DNA of 64,000 nt from Rhizobium sp. R635 (GCF_002211285.1 NZ_LOKX01000001.1:434001-498000); one strand, 5' to 3'; numbered from the stretch's first letter, positions 35,710 to 46,615 are shown. Program-made: numbers and translations. The notes: generated by a model not told the origin, from the letters alone.

Positions 35710-37008
35710 ATGAGAAAGCTTTTGGCGGCTGTTTTGACCGTAACGCTTGCCGTTTCGGCGCCTCTTGCTGCCCTGGCCGGCAGCGCTTCGCTCATCCTCG
35801 ATGCCCGCACCGGCAAGGTTCTCGCTTCCGAGAACGCCGATACGCTGAACCATCCCGCCTCGCTGACGAAGATGATGACGCTCTACCTTACCTTCGAGGC
35901 TCTGAAACGCGGGAAGATCAGCTGGGACACGCCGATCAAGATGTCGAAATATGCCGCAGCAAGGCCGCCGACCAAGCTCGGCGTCAAGGCGGGCGGCACG
36001 ATCACCGTGCGCGAGGCGGTCTATGGCATGATCGTCAAATCCGCCAACGATGCCGCCGCCGCCATGGCCGAGAAGCTCGGCGGCTCGGAAAGCGGCTTTG
36101 CCCGGATGATGACCGCGAAGGCGCGCCAGCTCGGCATGAGCCGCACCGTCTTCGTCAACGCGTCAGGCCTGCCGAACAGCAGCCAGGTCACGACGGCGCG
36201 CGACATGTCGACGCTCGCGGTGGCGCTGATGAAGAACTATCCGAACGAGTACCGGCTGTTTTCGGCGGCAAGCTTCAATTTCCGCGGCCGGACAGTCCGC
36301 GGCCACAACAATCTCATGTATCGCTACCAGGGCATGGACGGCATCAAGACGGGTTACACCAATGCCTCCGGCTTCAACCTCGTCAGCGCCGTGAAGGACG
36401 GTAACCGCCGTGTCGTCGGTGTCGTGCTCGGCGGCCGCACCGCCCGCAGCCGCGATGCCAAGATGGCTGGTTTGCTCGACCGTTATCTCGGCCGCGCCTC
36501 GTCTTCCGGCGGTGCCAGGCTGGTTGCAAGCGTCGGCGCCAAGGAATCCGTCGAAGTCGCTTCGGCCGCAGATGCTTCCGATGTTCCGGTGCCGCTGAGC
36601 GCGCCGCGCCCGGACGGCGAAGCCGCGCCGAAGAACCTGGCCGAGAACAGCCTGGCCTATGCCGACGATGCCGTCGTACCGCTCGAACGCCCGACCGCGA
36701 TGGACGAAATCCTGAATGCCGGCAAGGCGCCGAAGACCGCGACGGAAAAGACCGGCGGAAACTGGCAGATCCAGATCTCGGCCGCGCCCAGCGCCGATGC
36801 CGCCCGTGCTCTTCTCGCCCAGGCGCAGTCGGAAGGCGGCGCCCCGCTCGTTTCCGCTTCACCCTATACCGAGGCCGTCGGGCAGGGGGCAAACAGGATC
36901 TACCGCGCCCGCTTCGTCGGCTTCGCCAGCAAGGACGCCGCCGTTTCTGCCTGCGATGCGCTGAAGCAGCGTTCCTATGACTGCATGCTGCTGCCGGAAC
37001 ACGGCTGA
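35710..37008 (+). CDS. D-alanyl-D-alanine carboxypeptidase with SPOR domain
   Basis: A penicillin-binding, serine D,D-carboxypeptidase of the DacA/DacF class that trims peptidoglycan stem peptides in the periplasm. The 432-residue product has a signal peptide (MRKLLAAVLTVTLAVSAPLAALA, cleaved near residue 23). It has the active-site motifs SLTK near residue 56, SAN near 116 and KTGY near 217, all intact. The C-terminal 80 residues form a SPOR domain (NWQIQISAAPSADAARALL to YDCMLLPEHG), which binds denuded glycan and directs proteins to the septum. The linker is Pro/Ala/Asp-rich. The ATG at 35710 follows AGGGGAAGTGC. The unit seems monocistronic. Confidence 0.92.
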   Translation: MRKLLAAVLTVTLAVSAPLAALAGSASLILDARTGKVLASENADTLNHPASLTKMMTLYLTFEALKRGKISWDTPIKMSKYAAARPPTKLGVKAGGTITVREAVYGMIVKSANDAAAAMAEKLGGSESGFARMMTAKARQLGMSRTVFVNASGLPNSSQVTTARDMSTLAVALMKNYPNEYRLFSAASFNFRGRTVRGHNNLMYRYQGMDGIKTGYTNASGFNLVSAVKDGNRRVVGVVLGGRTARSRDAKMAGLLDRYLGRASSSGGARLVASVGAKESVEVASAADASDVPVPLSAPRPDGEAAPKNLAENSLAYADDAVVPLERPTAMDEILNAGKAPKTATEKTGGNWQIQISAAPSADAARALLAQAQSEGGAPLVSASPYTEAVGQGANRIYRARFVGFASKDAAVSACDALKQRSYDCMLLPEHG

Positions 37009-37069
37009 CCGCCGCTCTGGACTTTCATCGGGAATCAGCGTCTCCTCCATAAACAAAAGGAGAACGTCT

Positions 37070-37387
37070 ATGCTGCGCCGTCTCGCCGACCAGTTCGAAG
37101 CCTCTTCCGCTGCCTATGCCTCAGCCAATGGCATCGAGCGTGACGCCGATTGGTTTCTGTTGAAGCTGCAGGAGGAAGTGGGCGAACTCACCCAGGCGTG
37201 GAACCGGCTGACCGGCCGGGGCCGCCGCAGGGAACGGACGCAGGAAGAGCTCGACCGCGACCTTGCCGACGAAACCGCCGACCTGCTCGGCCATATCCTG
37301 CTCTTTGCCCGCCGCAACGACATCGACCTTGCCGCGGCGATCGAACGGAAGTGGCGGTTCCATCCGGTGCAGGCGTCAGACGCCTAA
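37070..37387 (+). CDS. MazG-like nucleotide pyrophosphohydrolase
   Basis: A 105-residue all-helical protein of the MazG/phosphoribosyl-ATP pyrophosphatase-like superfamily. The metal-binding pattern is clear: KLQEEVGELTQAWNRL and LADETADLLGHILLFAR. Members hydrolyse (d)NTPs or related nucleotides to monophosphates; the exact substrate is unknown. The frame is open upstream to 36977, but the ATG at 37070 follows a strong AAAAGGAGAACGTCT site. It is 61 bases after the carboxypeptidase gene and converges on the pit gene. Confidence 0.84.
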   Translation: MLRRLADQFEASSAAYASANGIERDADWFLLKLQEEVGELTQAWNRLTGRGRRRERTQEELDRDLADETADLLGHILLFARRNDIDLAAAIERKWRFHPVQASDA

Positions 37388-37420
37388 GCGCTTCGCCATC
37401 TCTCCCCGGCGGCATCGACG

Positions 37421-38434
37421 TTAAAAGATTTTGCTCAATCCGGTTACGAACCAAAACGAGAGCGCGGAAATGATCGCCGCCGCCGGCAGGGTGACGACCC
37501 ATGCGACCACGATGTTACCCGCCAGCCCCCACCGGACGGCAGACACGCGCCTTGCCGCGCCGACGCCGATGATGGCGCCGGTGATGGTGTGCGTTGTCGA
37601 AACGGGTATGCCGAGCCATGTGGCGCCGAAGAGCGTCAAGGCGCCGCCCGTTTCGGCGCAGAAGCCTTGCATCGGGTTCAGCTTGGTGATCTTCGATCCC
37701 ATCGTATGAACGATGCGCCAGCCGCCGAACAGCGTGCCGAGCGCCATCGCGGCCTGGCATGAAAGCACGACCCAGAAGGGCACGTGAAAGCTGCCGCCGA
37801 GGTAACCCTGTGAATAGAGAAGGACGGCGATAATGCCCATGGTCTTCTGGGCGTCGTTGCCGCCATGGCCGAGCGAATAAAGTGACGCCGATACGAATTG
37901 CAGGAAGCGAAACGACCGGTCGACTGCGAACGGGGTCTGCCGGATGAAGATCCAGGACACCGCCAGGATGAGGAACAAGGCGAGAAGAAAGCCGATCATC
38001 GGTGACATGACGATTGCCGCACCCGTCTTGAAAAGACCGCTCCAGACAATCGAGCTCATTCCCGTTTTGGCCAGGCCCGCTCCGACCAGGCCGCCGACCA
38101 GCGCATGGGAGGAGCTGGAGGGGATGCCGAATATCCAGGTCACGACATTCCAGACGATGGCGCCGATGAGCGCTGCGAAAATCACCTGCGGCGTGACGAT
38201 TCCCGGATCGATGATTCCGGTGCCGAGGGTCTCGGCGACATGGAGCCCAAAGAACAGGAAGGCGATGAAATTGAAGAAGGCCGCCCAGAAGACGGCATAC
38301 TGCGGCCTTAGAACCCGCGTCGATACGATTGTTGCAATCGAGTTGGCGGCATCATGCAAACCGTTGAGGAAATCGAACAGCAAGGCAATGCCGATGAGGC
38401 CGACGAGAAGGGGAAGAGCGAGGGCGGCATCCAT
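37421..38434 (-). CDS. pit: Low-affinity inorganic phosphate transporter Pit
   Basis: A 337-residue polytopic membrane protein of the PiT family, importing phosphate with a cation. Family motifs are seen in both halves: FLNGLHDAANSIATIVST near residue 22 and GIPVSTTHTITGAIIGVGA near 300, plus GGNDAQKTMGIIA in the middle. It is shorter than the E. coli protein, as usual for rhizobial Pit. The ATG at 38434 overlaps the stop of the DUF47 gene by one base (TGATG), so the two are translationally coupled, matching the orfA-pit operon of Sinorhizobium meliloti, which is repressed by PhoB in low phosphate. A Pho box lies upstream of the operon. Confidence 0.95.
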   Translation of the reverse strand: MDAALALPLLVGLIGIALLFDFLNGLHDAANSIATIVSTRVLRPQYAVFWAAFFNFIAFLFFGLHVAETLGTGIIDPGIVTPQVIFAALIGAIVWNVVTWIFGIPSSSSHALVGGLVGAGLAKTGMSSIVWSGLFKTGAAIVMSPMIGFLLALFLILAVSWIFIRQTPFAVDRSFRFLQFVSASLYSLGHGGNDAQKTMGIIAVLLYSQGYLGGSFHVPFWVVLSCQAAMALGTLFGGWRIVHTMGSKITKLNPMQGFCAETGGALTLFGATWLGIPVSTTHTITGAIIGVGAARRVSAVRWGLAGNIVVAWVVTLPAAAIISALSFWFVTGLSKIF

Positions 38435-39075
38435 CAGACATTCTCGATCACGATGCCGCTGATCTCATTGGCGACATCCTCGAAACGGTCGACCACCTTT
38501 TCCAGCTCACCATAGATCTGACTGCCGATCATATAGGCCATCGCATTGCCGGCACCGTGCCGGCGAAACAGATCCTTGAGCCCCTGGTCATGCAGTTCGT
38601 CGGATCGCCCTTCTACACTCGTAACCTGCTCGACGATCGCCAAAAGCCGCGGTGCATTGGCGCTGATGCGATCAAGCAACGGGATCGCTTCGGCAATAAG
38701 AACGGCCGCTTCGACGACGGTCTTGCCCATCTCCCGCATGCCGGGATCGAAGCTGCTCTGCTCGAAGAGGCGAATGGTCTTGACGGTCTTGTGCATCATA
38801 TCGATCGCATCATCCATGGATTGGATGAGATCCTTGATGTCTCCGCGATCGAACGGCGTGATGAAGCTTCGCCGGACGGCCTGCATGACTTCGCGTGTGA
38901 TATTGTCGGCCTGGTCTTCCAACCGTACGATCGTCTCGCATTGACGCTCGATCTCGACCCCTGACAGCAGCCTGTCGAGAGCCTGTGAGGCTTCTACGAT
39001 CGTCCTGGAGTGTTGTTCGAAGAGTTCGAAGAAACGGTCTTCACGTGGCATCAACTTTCGAAACCAGCCAAGCAT
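38434..39075 (-). CDS. DUF47/PhoU-like protein (orfA of the orfA-pit operon)
   Basis: A 213-residue helical protein of the DUF47 family, distantly related to PhoU and usually encoded next to Pit transporters, where it is thought to modulate phosphate uptake. Landmarks are EDRFFELFEQHSRTIVEAS, VRLEDQADNITREVM, MDDAIDMMHKTVKTIRLF and KVVDRFEDVANEISGIVIEN. The ATG at 39075 (MLGWFRKLMPRED) follows GAGGTGATC; an in-frame GTG two codons upstream is possible. Its stop overlaps the pit start. The Pho box lies about 110 bases upstream. Confidence 0.92.
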   Translation of the reverse strand: MLGWFRKLMPREDRFFELFEQHSRTIVEASQALDRLLSGVEIERQCETIVRLEDQADNITREVMQAVRRSFITPFDRGDIKDLIQSMDDAIDMMHKTVKTIRLFEQSSFDPGMREMGKTVVEAAVLIAEAIPLLDRISANAPRLLAIVEQVTSVEGRSDELHDQGLKDLFRRHGAGNAMAYMIGSQIYGELEKVVDRFEDVANEISGIVIENV

Positions 39076-39185
39076 GATCACCTCGCGATTAGGTCTGCGC
39101 TATGGACGGCGAAAACAGGCCGTCCTTATGACAGCCCGTGTCCTAAACTCTATGTTGTTGATGCGATAGGGGCGAATTGTGATTT

Positions 39186-39203
39186 ATGACAGATTTATGA
39201 CAG
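39186..39203 (-). promoter_or_regulatory. Perfect Pho box (PhoB site) upstream of DUF47-pit operon
   Basis: Read on the minus strand the sequence is CTGTCAT AAAT CTGTCAT: two identical 7-base PhoB half-sites four bases apart, as in the PhoB consensus. A further ATGACAG half-site is at 39128-39134, closer to the start. The site lies about 110 bases upstream of the DUF47 ATG. In Sinorhizobium meliloti this operon is repressed by PhoB under phosphate limitation. Confidence 0.88.
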
Positions 39204-39216
39204 TGCCGCCGCGAAG

Positions 39217-39708
39217 TCAGCCGAGCTTATATCGGTAGAATTTGCTGTCCACCGCCATCAGCGGAAACGATCGGGGCAGGTCCGCCTTCGCAAGCTCGCT
39301 AAAGCCGTTCTTCTCGTAGAAGCGGTGCGCGGCGACGAATTTGTCGGTCGTGCCGAGGAAGATATCGGTGAGGCCGGTCTCCCTGGCATGGGCGAACAAC
39401 CGGTCGAGAAGCCGCGCCGCCACGCCATGCTCACGGCCGCGAACCTCCGCTGAGACGAACATCTTGCGCAGCGCCGCCTGGTTGTTGCCGATATCCTTGA
39501 GCCCGAGCGTTCCGACGATGGCGCCGTTCCAGACGGCGACCCAGAACTGCCCTTTGCCGGACTGGTAGTAATCCGGGATGACCCTGAGATCGGGCTGCGC
39601 ATCCGCAGTGATATTGATGCCGAACTCCTCGCGCTGGATCGGCAGGATCACCGAAAGCACGTCGTCGGCGTCATCGACGGTGAAAGCTCTGATTTCCACG
39701 TCCGCCAT
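39217..39708 (-). CDS. GNAT-family N-acetyltransferase
   Basis: A 163-residue acetyltransferase. The acetyl-CoA-binding loop is seen in KMFVSAEVRGREHGVAARLLDRL (read in parts), followed by LGTTDKFVAAHRFYEKNGF, the usual fourth-strand and helix segment. The substrate is unknown. The ATG at 39708 follows GGCGGGAGGCTCATCG and starts MADVEIRAFTVDDA. It lies 16 bases downstream of tldD on the minus strand, so it may be the last gene of a tldD transcript. Its stop is just upstream of the Pho box. Confidence 0.86.
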   Translation of the reverse strand: MADVEIRAFTVDDADDVLSVILPIQREEFGINITADAQPDLRVIPDYYQSGKGQFWVAVWNGAIVGTLGLKDIGNNQAALRKMFVSAEVRGREHGVAARLLDRLFAHARETGLTDIFLGTTDKFVAAHRFYEKNGFSELAKADLPRSFPLMAVDSKFYRYKLG

Positions 39709-39724
39709 CGATGAGCCTCCCGCC

Positions 39725-41140
39725 TCAGGCCTGCGTGCCGCCGACAGTGACCTGATCCATGCGCAGATGCGGCTGGCCGACGCCGACGGGAACCCATTGG
39801 CCGGCCTTGCCGCAATTGCCGATGCCGGTGTCGAGCTTCATGTCGTTGCCGATCATCGACACCCGCTTCATCGCATCCGGCCCGTTGCCGATCAGCATGG
39901 CGCCCTTGATCGGCGCGCCGATCTTGCCGTTCTCGATCAGATAGGCTTCGGTGCAGCCGAAGACGAACTTGCCGGAGGTGATGTCCACTTGGCCGCCGCC
40001 GAATGAGACGGCGTAGACGCCCTTCTTCACCGAGGCGATGATCTCCTCGGGCGTCTTGTCGCCGCCGAGCATGTAGGTGTTGGTCATGCGCGGCATCGGC
40101 ACATGCGCATAACCCTGGCGGCGGCCGTTGCCGGTGGGCTGCATGCCCATCAACCGGGCGTTCTGCCGGTCCTGCATGTAGCCGACGAGCTTGCCGTTCT
40201 CGATCAGCACATTATAGGCGGACGGCGTGCCTTCGTCGTCGATGGTGATCGAGCCGCGGCGGCTGTCGATCGTGCCGTCGTCGACGACGGTGACTCCGGG
40301 GGCCGCGACCATCTGGCCGAGAAGCCCGGCAAAGGCCGACGTCTTCTTGCGGTTGAAATCACCTTCCAGCCCGTGGCCGACGGCCTCGTGCAGCATGACA
40401 CCAGGCCATCCCGAGCCGAGAACGACGTCCATCGTTCCCGCCGGCGCATCGATCGCTTCGAGGTTCACGAGCGCCTGGCGCAATGCCTCGTCGGCACCGT
40501 ATTGCCAGCTTCCGGTCGCGATGAAATCACCGAAGCCGATGCGGCCGCCCTGGCCGTAGGAGCCGCTTTCCTGCCGCTCGCCTTCGCCGACCACGACCGA
40601 GATGTTGATGCGCGTCATCGGTCTTATGTCGTGGACGCGGTGCCCATCGGCGCGCAGGATGTCGACCACCTGCCAGCTTGCCGCCACCGAAGCCGTGACT
40701 TGCCTCACCTTGTCGTTCTTGTTCCTGAGATAGGCGTCGATATCGGTCAGCACCTTCACCTTCTCCTCGAAGGTCGGCGAGCCGATCGGATTTTCGTCGG
40801 TATAGAGCTTGCGGTTCGTGCCCTGGGGCGCTGCCGCGTAAGAGCCGGAATAACCGCGCGTCACGGCGCCGACCGCATCGGCCGCCCGCTTCAGCGCCGA
40901 GACGGAAAGATCGCCGGCATGGGCGTAACCCACTGCTTCGCCGGCAACCGCACGCAGGCCGAACCCTTGCTCGGTATTGAAGCTGCCACCCTTCAGCCGG
41001 CCATTGTCGAAGGTCAGCGCTTCCGCCTGCGCGTGTTCGATGAAGAGCTCGCCGTCATCGGCGCCGGACAAGGCTTCGGCGACGAGACCGCGCATGGCGG
41101 CTTCGTCGGCATCGAAAAGCGTCAGGAGATCGGTGGTCAT
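39725..41140 (-). CDS. tldD: Metalloprotease TldD
   Basis: A 471-residue zinc metalloprotease subunit that acts with PmbA/TldE, for example in maturing peptides and degrading CcdA-type antitoxins in E. coli. The metal site HEAVGHGLEGD (HExxxH pattern) lies near residue 258, the N-terminal DELFIEHAQAEALTFDNG-type segment is present, and the C-terminal LIGNGPDAMKRVSMIGNDM segment is intact. The start is ATG at 41140. No tldE/pmbA gene is in the window. The next gene upstream, ialB-like, is on the same strand 77 bases away. Confidence 0.94.
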   Translation of the reverse strand: MTTDLLTLFDADEAAMRGLVAEALSGADDGELFIEHAQAEALTFDNGRLKGGSFNTEQGFGLRAVAGEAVGYAHAGDLSVSALKRAADAVGAVTRGYSGSYAAAPQGTNRKLYTDENPIGSPTFEEKVKVLTDIDAYLRNKNDKVRQVTASVAASWQVVDILRADGHRVHDIRPMTRINISVVVGEGERQESGSYGQGGRIGFGDFIATGSWQYGADEALRQALVNLEAIDAPAGTMDVVLGSGWPGVMLHEAVGHGLEGDFNRKKTSAFAGLLGQMVAAPGVTVVDDGTIDSRRGSITIDDEGTPSAYNVLIENGKLVGYMQDRQNARLMGMQPTGNGRRQGYAHVPMPRMTNTYMLGGDKTPEEIIASVKKGVYAVSFGGGQVDITSGKFVFGCTEAYLIENGKIGAPIKGAMLIGNGPDAMKRVSMIGNDMKLDTGIGNCGKAGQWVPVGVGQPHLRMDQVTVGGTQA

Positions 41141-41217
41141 GTCTTATGCTCCGCTGAAGAGCAGGAGTGCTCATAGCCGATGTAGGTCTGATGGATTGTC
41201 CGAGCAAGCCCTGCGCC

Positions 41218-41850
41218 TCAGGGAAGGGCGTCGAAGCCTTCGGCGAAGCCCTTGAGATCGACGGGGATGCCGATGCCTTCTTCCGGCGTCTGGAAGACGA
41301 TGAAGGTTGCCTGCGCGCCGCTGCGGAAGGTCTTGAGCAACTCGTCTTCGAGCACGACCTCGGCATAGCAGCCGTCGGCGAAGCAGCGCACGAAATAGGC
41401 GCGGCCGATATCCTTGCCGTCGACATTGAGCCCGAGGCCGTTCGGCAGGAGAACGCCGAGAGGTGCCAGCACCCGCAGAATCTTCGACTTGCGGTCGGCC
41501 GTCTTCAAGACGACGACGGAAAGCCCGACCTCCGGCCGGTCCTCGGCGATGACGTTCTGCATCAGCGCGCATTGTTCGGTCGCAGCACCCGCCGGCTTGT
41601 CGCAGACGACCGACCATGCGCCATGATTGGATTTCACCGTGCCGGGCGCCTGCGGTTGGGTTTGGCCGGGCGTCACCTGGATATTCGGATTGGCGGCTGA
41701 GGGCTGCTGCGCCGGAGCAGGGGCCGGCGCAGCAGCGGGCGGCTTTGCCTGCGACGGAGCGGCGGGCTGCTGTGCGAAAACGGGCGTCGTCGCCGCGGCC
41801 GCGATGCTGGCGGTCAGGAGAAGCGACCGCGCGAGGGAACGGAAACCCAT
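41218..41850 (-). CDS. Invasion-associated locus B (IalB) family protein
   Basis: A 210-residue exported protein of the IalB family, found in Bartonella (where it affects erythrocyte invasion) and widely in free-living Rhizobiales with no known role. It has a signal peptide (MGFRSLARSLLLTASIAAAATTPVFA), then an Ala/Pro/Gln-rich linker of about 40 residues, then the IalB domain with HGAWSVVCDKPAG, QCALMQNVIAED and RAYFVRCFADGCYAEVV, whose cysteines may form disulfides. The frame is open upstream to 42138, but the ATG at 41850 starts the signal peptide. It is divergent from the cytochrome oxidase operon. Confidence 0.87.
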   Translation of the reverse strand: MGFRSLARSLLLTASIAAAATTPVFAQQPAAPSQAKPPAAAPAPAPAQQPSAANPNIQVTPGQTQPQAPGTVKSNHGAWSVVCDKPAGAATEQCALMQNVIAEDRPEVGLSVVVLKTADRKSKILRVLAPLGVLLPNGLGLNVDGKDIGRAYFVRCFADGCYAEVVLEDELLKTFRSGAQATFIVFQTPEEGIGIPVDLKGFAEGFDALP

Positions 41851-42190
41851 GAAAACCTCTGGATATCGAATCATTGCCGCTATTGTTGAAGCTGCCCACT
41901 GAAAATGAAAAGCCCTACCCCGTGAAAACCGGGGGACTGCGGCAGAAATTGGACCTTTCAGCAAGAATGTTCGGGTATCGGATTGGCCGGAAAGGCGATT
42001 TTTCGTATGCTGATGAAAAACTTGGAATGTTTTGCCGTTCCGGCCTGCCTGCGCTTTAAGCAAAAATGCCGCATAGACAATTGCTCTGGCCTGTTGCGGC
42101 AAATGCCAAACTGTGGTTTGAAGCGCTGAAGATGGCAAGGATTCTGCGTTCGATTTTGCAGGTCAAGCGCTCGAGGGAGATAATAAGGTG
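41851..42190. other. 340-base divergent intergenic region between ialB-like gene and coxB
   Basis: This stretch must contain the promoters of the IalB-like gene (minus strand) and the cytochrome oxidase operon (plus strand). A short CCCCG/CGGGG hairpin is at 41918-41934. The part after 42040 has TTGCGGCAAATGCCAAACTG and other AT-containing tracts, but I could not pick a convincing -35/-10 pair. No gene, repeat or structured RNA was seen. Confidence 0.5.
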
Positions 42191-43075
42191 ATGAAGAAGG
42201 CTTATGCAGCTCTGACCGCGCTGGTCTGTCTGCTTTTTGCTTCCGGCACATATGCCGACCAGCCGATGCCGTGGCAGGCGACGCTGCAGCCGGCGGCGAC
42301 GCCGATCATGCGGGAAATTCATTGGTTCGAACAATATACCCTGTGGTTTATCGTTCCGATCACGCTCTTCGTTCTGATCCTGCTCATTCTCGTCTGCTTC
42401 AAGTTCCGCGCCAGCGCGAACCCGGTGCCGTCGAAGACGAGCCACAACACGCTGATCGAAGTGGTCTGGACCGTGGGGCCGGTCTTGGTGCTGCTCTTTC
42501 TCGCCATTCCTTCGTTCAATCTTCTGACAGCGCAGCTGACGCTGCCCGAAAACCCGGACGTCACGATCAAGGCGACCGCCACCCAATGGCAGTGGAATTA
42601 TGAATATGAAGGTGCCGGCGAAAGCCCGCTCGCCTTCGATTCCTATCTCCTGAAGGATCAGGACCGCGCGGCCGCCGGCAAGGAAGACAAGTCGGTCTAT
42701 CCAAGGCTTCTCGCCGTGGACAACGAGCTGGTCCTGCCGGTCAACAAGACTGTTCGCGTTCTCGTGACAGCGGCGCCCACCGACGTCATTCACGCCTTCG
42801 CCATGCCGTCCTTCGGCGTCAAGATCGATGCCGTGCCGGGCCGCCTGAACGAAACCTGGTTCAGGGCCGAGCGCGAAGGCCTGTTCTACGGCCAGTGTTC
42901 CGAGCTCTGCGGCAAGGACCATGCGTTCATGCCGATCGCCATCCGCGTCGTCTCCGAGGACAAGTACAAGCAGTGGCTGACCACGGCCGCCAGCGACCTG
43001 CCCGGCGCCTACAAGACACTCATGGCTGCAACCGATGGTCCCGCAAAGACCGTCGACGTTGCCGAAGCACAGTAA
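42191..43075 (+). CDS. coxB: Cytochrome c oxidase subunit II
   Basis: CoxB is the copper-A subunit that takes electrons from cytochrome c in the aa3-type terminal oxidase. The 294-residue product has a signal peptide, two membrane helices (TLWFIVPITLFVLILLILVCF and the LVLLFLAIPSFN segment), the NPDVTIKATATQWQWNYEY region and the Cu-A motif CSELCGKDHAFM (CxxxC with H and M) near residue 240. The ATG at 42191 follows AGGGAGATAATAAGGTG; a GTG one codon earlier is also in frame. It heads the oxidase operon and is followed by coxA after 18 bases. Confidence 0.97.
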   Translation: MKKAYAALTALVCLLFASGTYADQPMPWQATLQPAATPIMREIHWFEQYTLWFIVPITLFVLILLILVCFKFRASANPVPSKTSHNTLIEVVWTVGPVLVLLFLAIPSFNLLTAQLTLPENPDVTIKATATQWQWNYEYEGAGESPLAFDSYLLKDQDRAAAGKEDKSVYPRLLAVDNELVLPVNKTVRVLVTAAPTDVIHAFAMPSFGVKIDAVPGRLNETWFRAEREGLFYGQCSELCGKDHAFMPIAIRVVSEDKYKQWLTTAASDLPGAYKTLMAATDGPAKTVDVAEAQ

Positions 43076-44791
<1,716 letters not shown>

Positions 44792-44855
44792 TCTGCGCGG
44801 ATATCAGGACGCCGTATCCGATATGGCGTCCTGATTTTGAGAAATTCAGGACTGA

Positions 44856-45809
44856 ATGATGACGGTTATCGACAATCACGAGGCGCTTGCAGAGGACGGC
44901 GAAATGTCGGAAGCAAGTGCGCGCGATTATTTCGAACTCCTGAAGCCGCGGGTCATGTCGCTCGTGGTCTTCACCGCCTTTGCCGGCTTGGTGCTGGCGC
45001 CGGGCCACATCAATCCCGTCCTCGGCCTGATCGCCATCCTCTGCATCGCGGTCGGCGCCGGTGCCTCCGGTGCGCTCAACATGTGGTACGATGCCGATAT
45101 CGACGCCGTCATGAGCCGCACGGCCAACCGTCCGATCCCGGCCGGCCGCGTCGCGCCGTCCGAGGCGCTCGCCTTCGGCCTGGTGCTGTCAGGCTTTTCG
45201 GTTGTGATCCTCGGCCTGGCCGTCAACTGGCTCTCGGCCGGCATCCTCGCCTTCACCATCTTCTTCTACGCCGTCGTCTATACCATGTGGCTGAAGCGCT
45301 CGACGCCGCAGAACATCGTTATCGGCGGCGCCGCCGGCGCCTTCCCGCCGATGATCGGCTGGGCCTGCGTGACGAATTCGGTGACGATCGAGAGCACCGT
45401 TCTCTTCCTCATCATCTTCCTGTGGACGCCGGCGCATTTCTGGGCGCTCGCGCTCTTCAAGATGCGCGACTACGAAGCCGTCGGCGTGCCGATGCTGCCG
45501 AACGTCGCCGGCGAGCGCACGACCAAGCATCAGATCGTCGCCTATGCGGTGCTGACCGCCGTCTGTGCGGTCCTGCCGTCCTTCCTTGGTTTCGCGAGCT
45601 TCGGCTATGGTCTCGTCGCCGCCATCCTCGGCGCCATCTTTGTATACTGTTCCATCGCCGTCTGGCGCATGCCCGACGGCGATCTGAAGATGATCCCGGC
45701 GAAGAAGCTCTTCGCCTTCTCGATCTTCTATCTCTTCGCGGTGTTCTCCGCCTTGATGTTCGACCGGCTGGCTTCGTTCTTCGTCTCGCATGCCGGAGGA
45801 TGGTTCTGA
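44856..45809 (+). CDS. ctaB: Protoheme IX farnesyltransferase (heme O synthase)
   Basis: CtaB adds the farnesyl tail to heme b, giving heme o, the precursor of heme a. The 317-residue polytopic UbiA-type prenyltransferase shows the first Asp-rich motif in [20 protein letters not shown] and the second cytoplasmic-loop motif [17 protein letters not shown]. The first residues ([18 protein letters not shown]) form a soluble N-terminus before the first helix. ATG at 44856 follows CAGGACTGA. Its stop overlaps the start of the 46-residue CoxF-like gene by one base. It belongs to the oxidase operon. Confidence 0.95.
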   Translation: MMTVIDNHEALAEDGEMSEASARDYFELLKPRVMSLVVFTAFAGLVLAPGHINPVLGLIAILCIAVGAGASGALNMWYDADIDAVMSRTANRPIPAGRVAPSEALAFGLVLSGFSVVILGLAVNWLSAGILAFTIFFYAVVYTMWLKRSTPQNIVIGGAAGAFPPMIGWACVTNSVTIESTVLFLIIFLWTPAHFWALALFKMRDYEAVGVPMLPNVAGERTTKHQIVAYAVLTAVCAVLPSFLGFASFGYGLVAAILGAIFVYCSIAVWRMPDGDLKMIPAKKLFAFSIFYLFAVFSALMFDRLASFFVSHAGGWF

Positions 45810-45949
45810 TGGATCTCGTCAAGCTCACCGAAAAACAGATGAAATCGCGCCGCAACCGCAACATCGCTCTCGGACTGGTGCTTGCCGGTCTTGTCGTCCT
45901 TTTCTACGCGATCACGATCGTGAAGATGGGCGGGGGAATGGCCGGATGA
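45809..45949 (+). CDS. Small CoxF-like cytochrome oxidase-associated protein (46 aa)
   Basis: A 46-residue single-helix membrane protein: [20 protein letters not shown], then a hydrophobic helix ([18 protein letters not shown]), then KMGGGMAG. It starts on the ATG overlapping the ctaB stop (TGATG) and its TGA overlaps the ctaG ATG (ATGA), so it is locked between the two assembly genes. A small single-helix protein of this type is found in this position in alphaproteobacterial cox operons and has been called CoxF. Its exact function is not settled; a role in oxidase assembly is likely from context. Confidence 0.86.
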   Translation: MDLVKLTEKQMKSRRNRNIALGLVLAGLVVLFYAITIVKMGGGMAG

Positions 45950-46554
45950 GCGGAAACACGGGCGCGCCGAAGAAGCAGGGCCGGAACAACGGCGCCGTCG
46001 TCATGATGTGCCTGAGCTTCGTCTTCGGCATGGGCGCGATGAGCTACGCCGCCGTGCCGCTCTACCGCATCTTCTGCCAGGTGACCGGCTACAACGGCAC
46101 GACGCAGCGCGTCGACCAGATGTCGAGCGTCGTCCTCGACCGCAAGATGCGCGTCACCTTCGATGCCAATGTCGCGCCCGGCCTGCAGTGGAATTTCAAG
46201 CCGGTCGAGCGCGAGGTCAATCCGAAGATCGGCGAGACCATCCAGGTCAATTTCGTCGCGGAGAACCGTTCGAACGAGACCCAGCGCGGCCAGGCGGTGT
46301 TCAATGTCACGCCGGGCGAAGCGGGTGCCTATTTCAACAAGGTGCAATGTTTCTGCTTTACGGAAACGGACCTGAAACCGGGCGAGAAGCTCGAAATGCC
46401 GGTGGTGTTCTACATCGATCCGGAAATCGTCAAGGCCGTGGAATCGAAGGATATCCATACGGTCACGCTGTCATATACGTTCTACCCGAAAGAGGGACCG
46501 AAGCCGCTGGCTTCGAATGAGGGCGGAACGCAGAAGATTGAAAAGAAACTTTGA
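45946..46554 (+). CDS. ctaG: Cytochrome c oxidase assembly protein CtaG/Cox11
   Basis: CtaG (Cox11 type) delivers copper to the Cu-B site of CoxA. The 202-residue product has one N-terminal membrane helix ([21 protein letters not shown]) with the C-terminal beta-sandwich in the periplasm. The conserved copper motif KVQCFCFTE is at residues 132-140, and [19 protein letters not shown] follows the helix. It starts with ATGA overlap after the CoxF-like gene. It is followed by coxC after 61 bases. Confidence 0.95.
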   Translation: MSGNTGAPKKQGRNNGAVVMMCLSFVFGMGAMSYAAVPLYRIFCQVTGYNGTTQRVDQMSSVVLDRKMRVTFDANVAPGLQWNFKPVEREVNPKIGETIQVNFVAENRSNETQRGQAVFNVTPGEAGAYFNKVQCFCFTETDLKPGEKLEMPVVFYIDPEIVKAVESKDIHTVTLSYTFYPKEGPKPLASNEGGTQKIEKKL

Positions 46555-46615
46555 TCAAGGCTTGTTTCCGGCTATGCCGGGAGCGGAGTGAAGGAAGACA
46601 TCCGGGGATAGCTAC

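Noticed and set aside
44837..45808. Plus-strand frame leading into the CoxF-like gene
   Set aside because: The first 320 codons are an out-of-frame shadow of ctaB; only the last 46 codons, from the ATG at 45809, form a supported gene.
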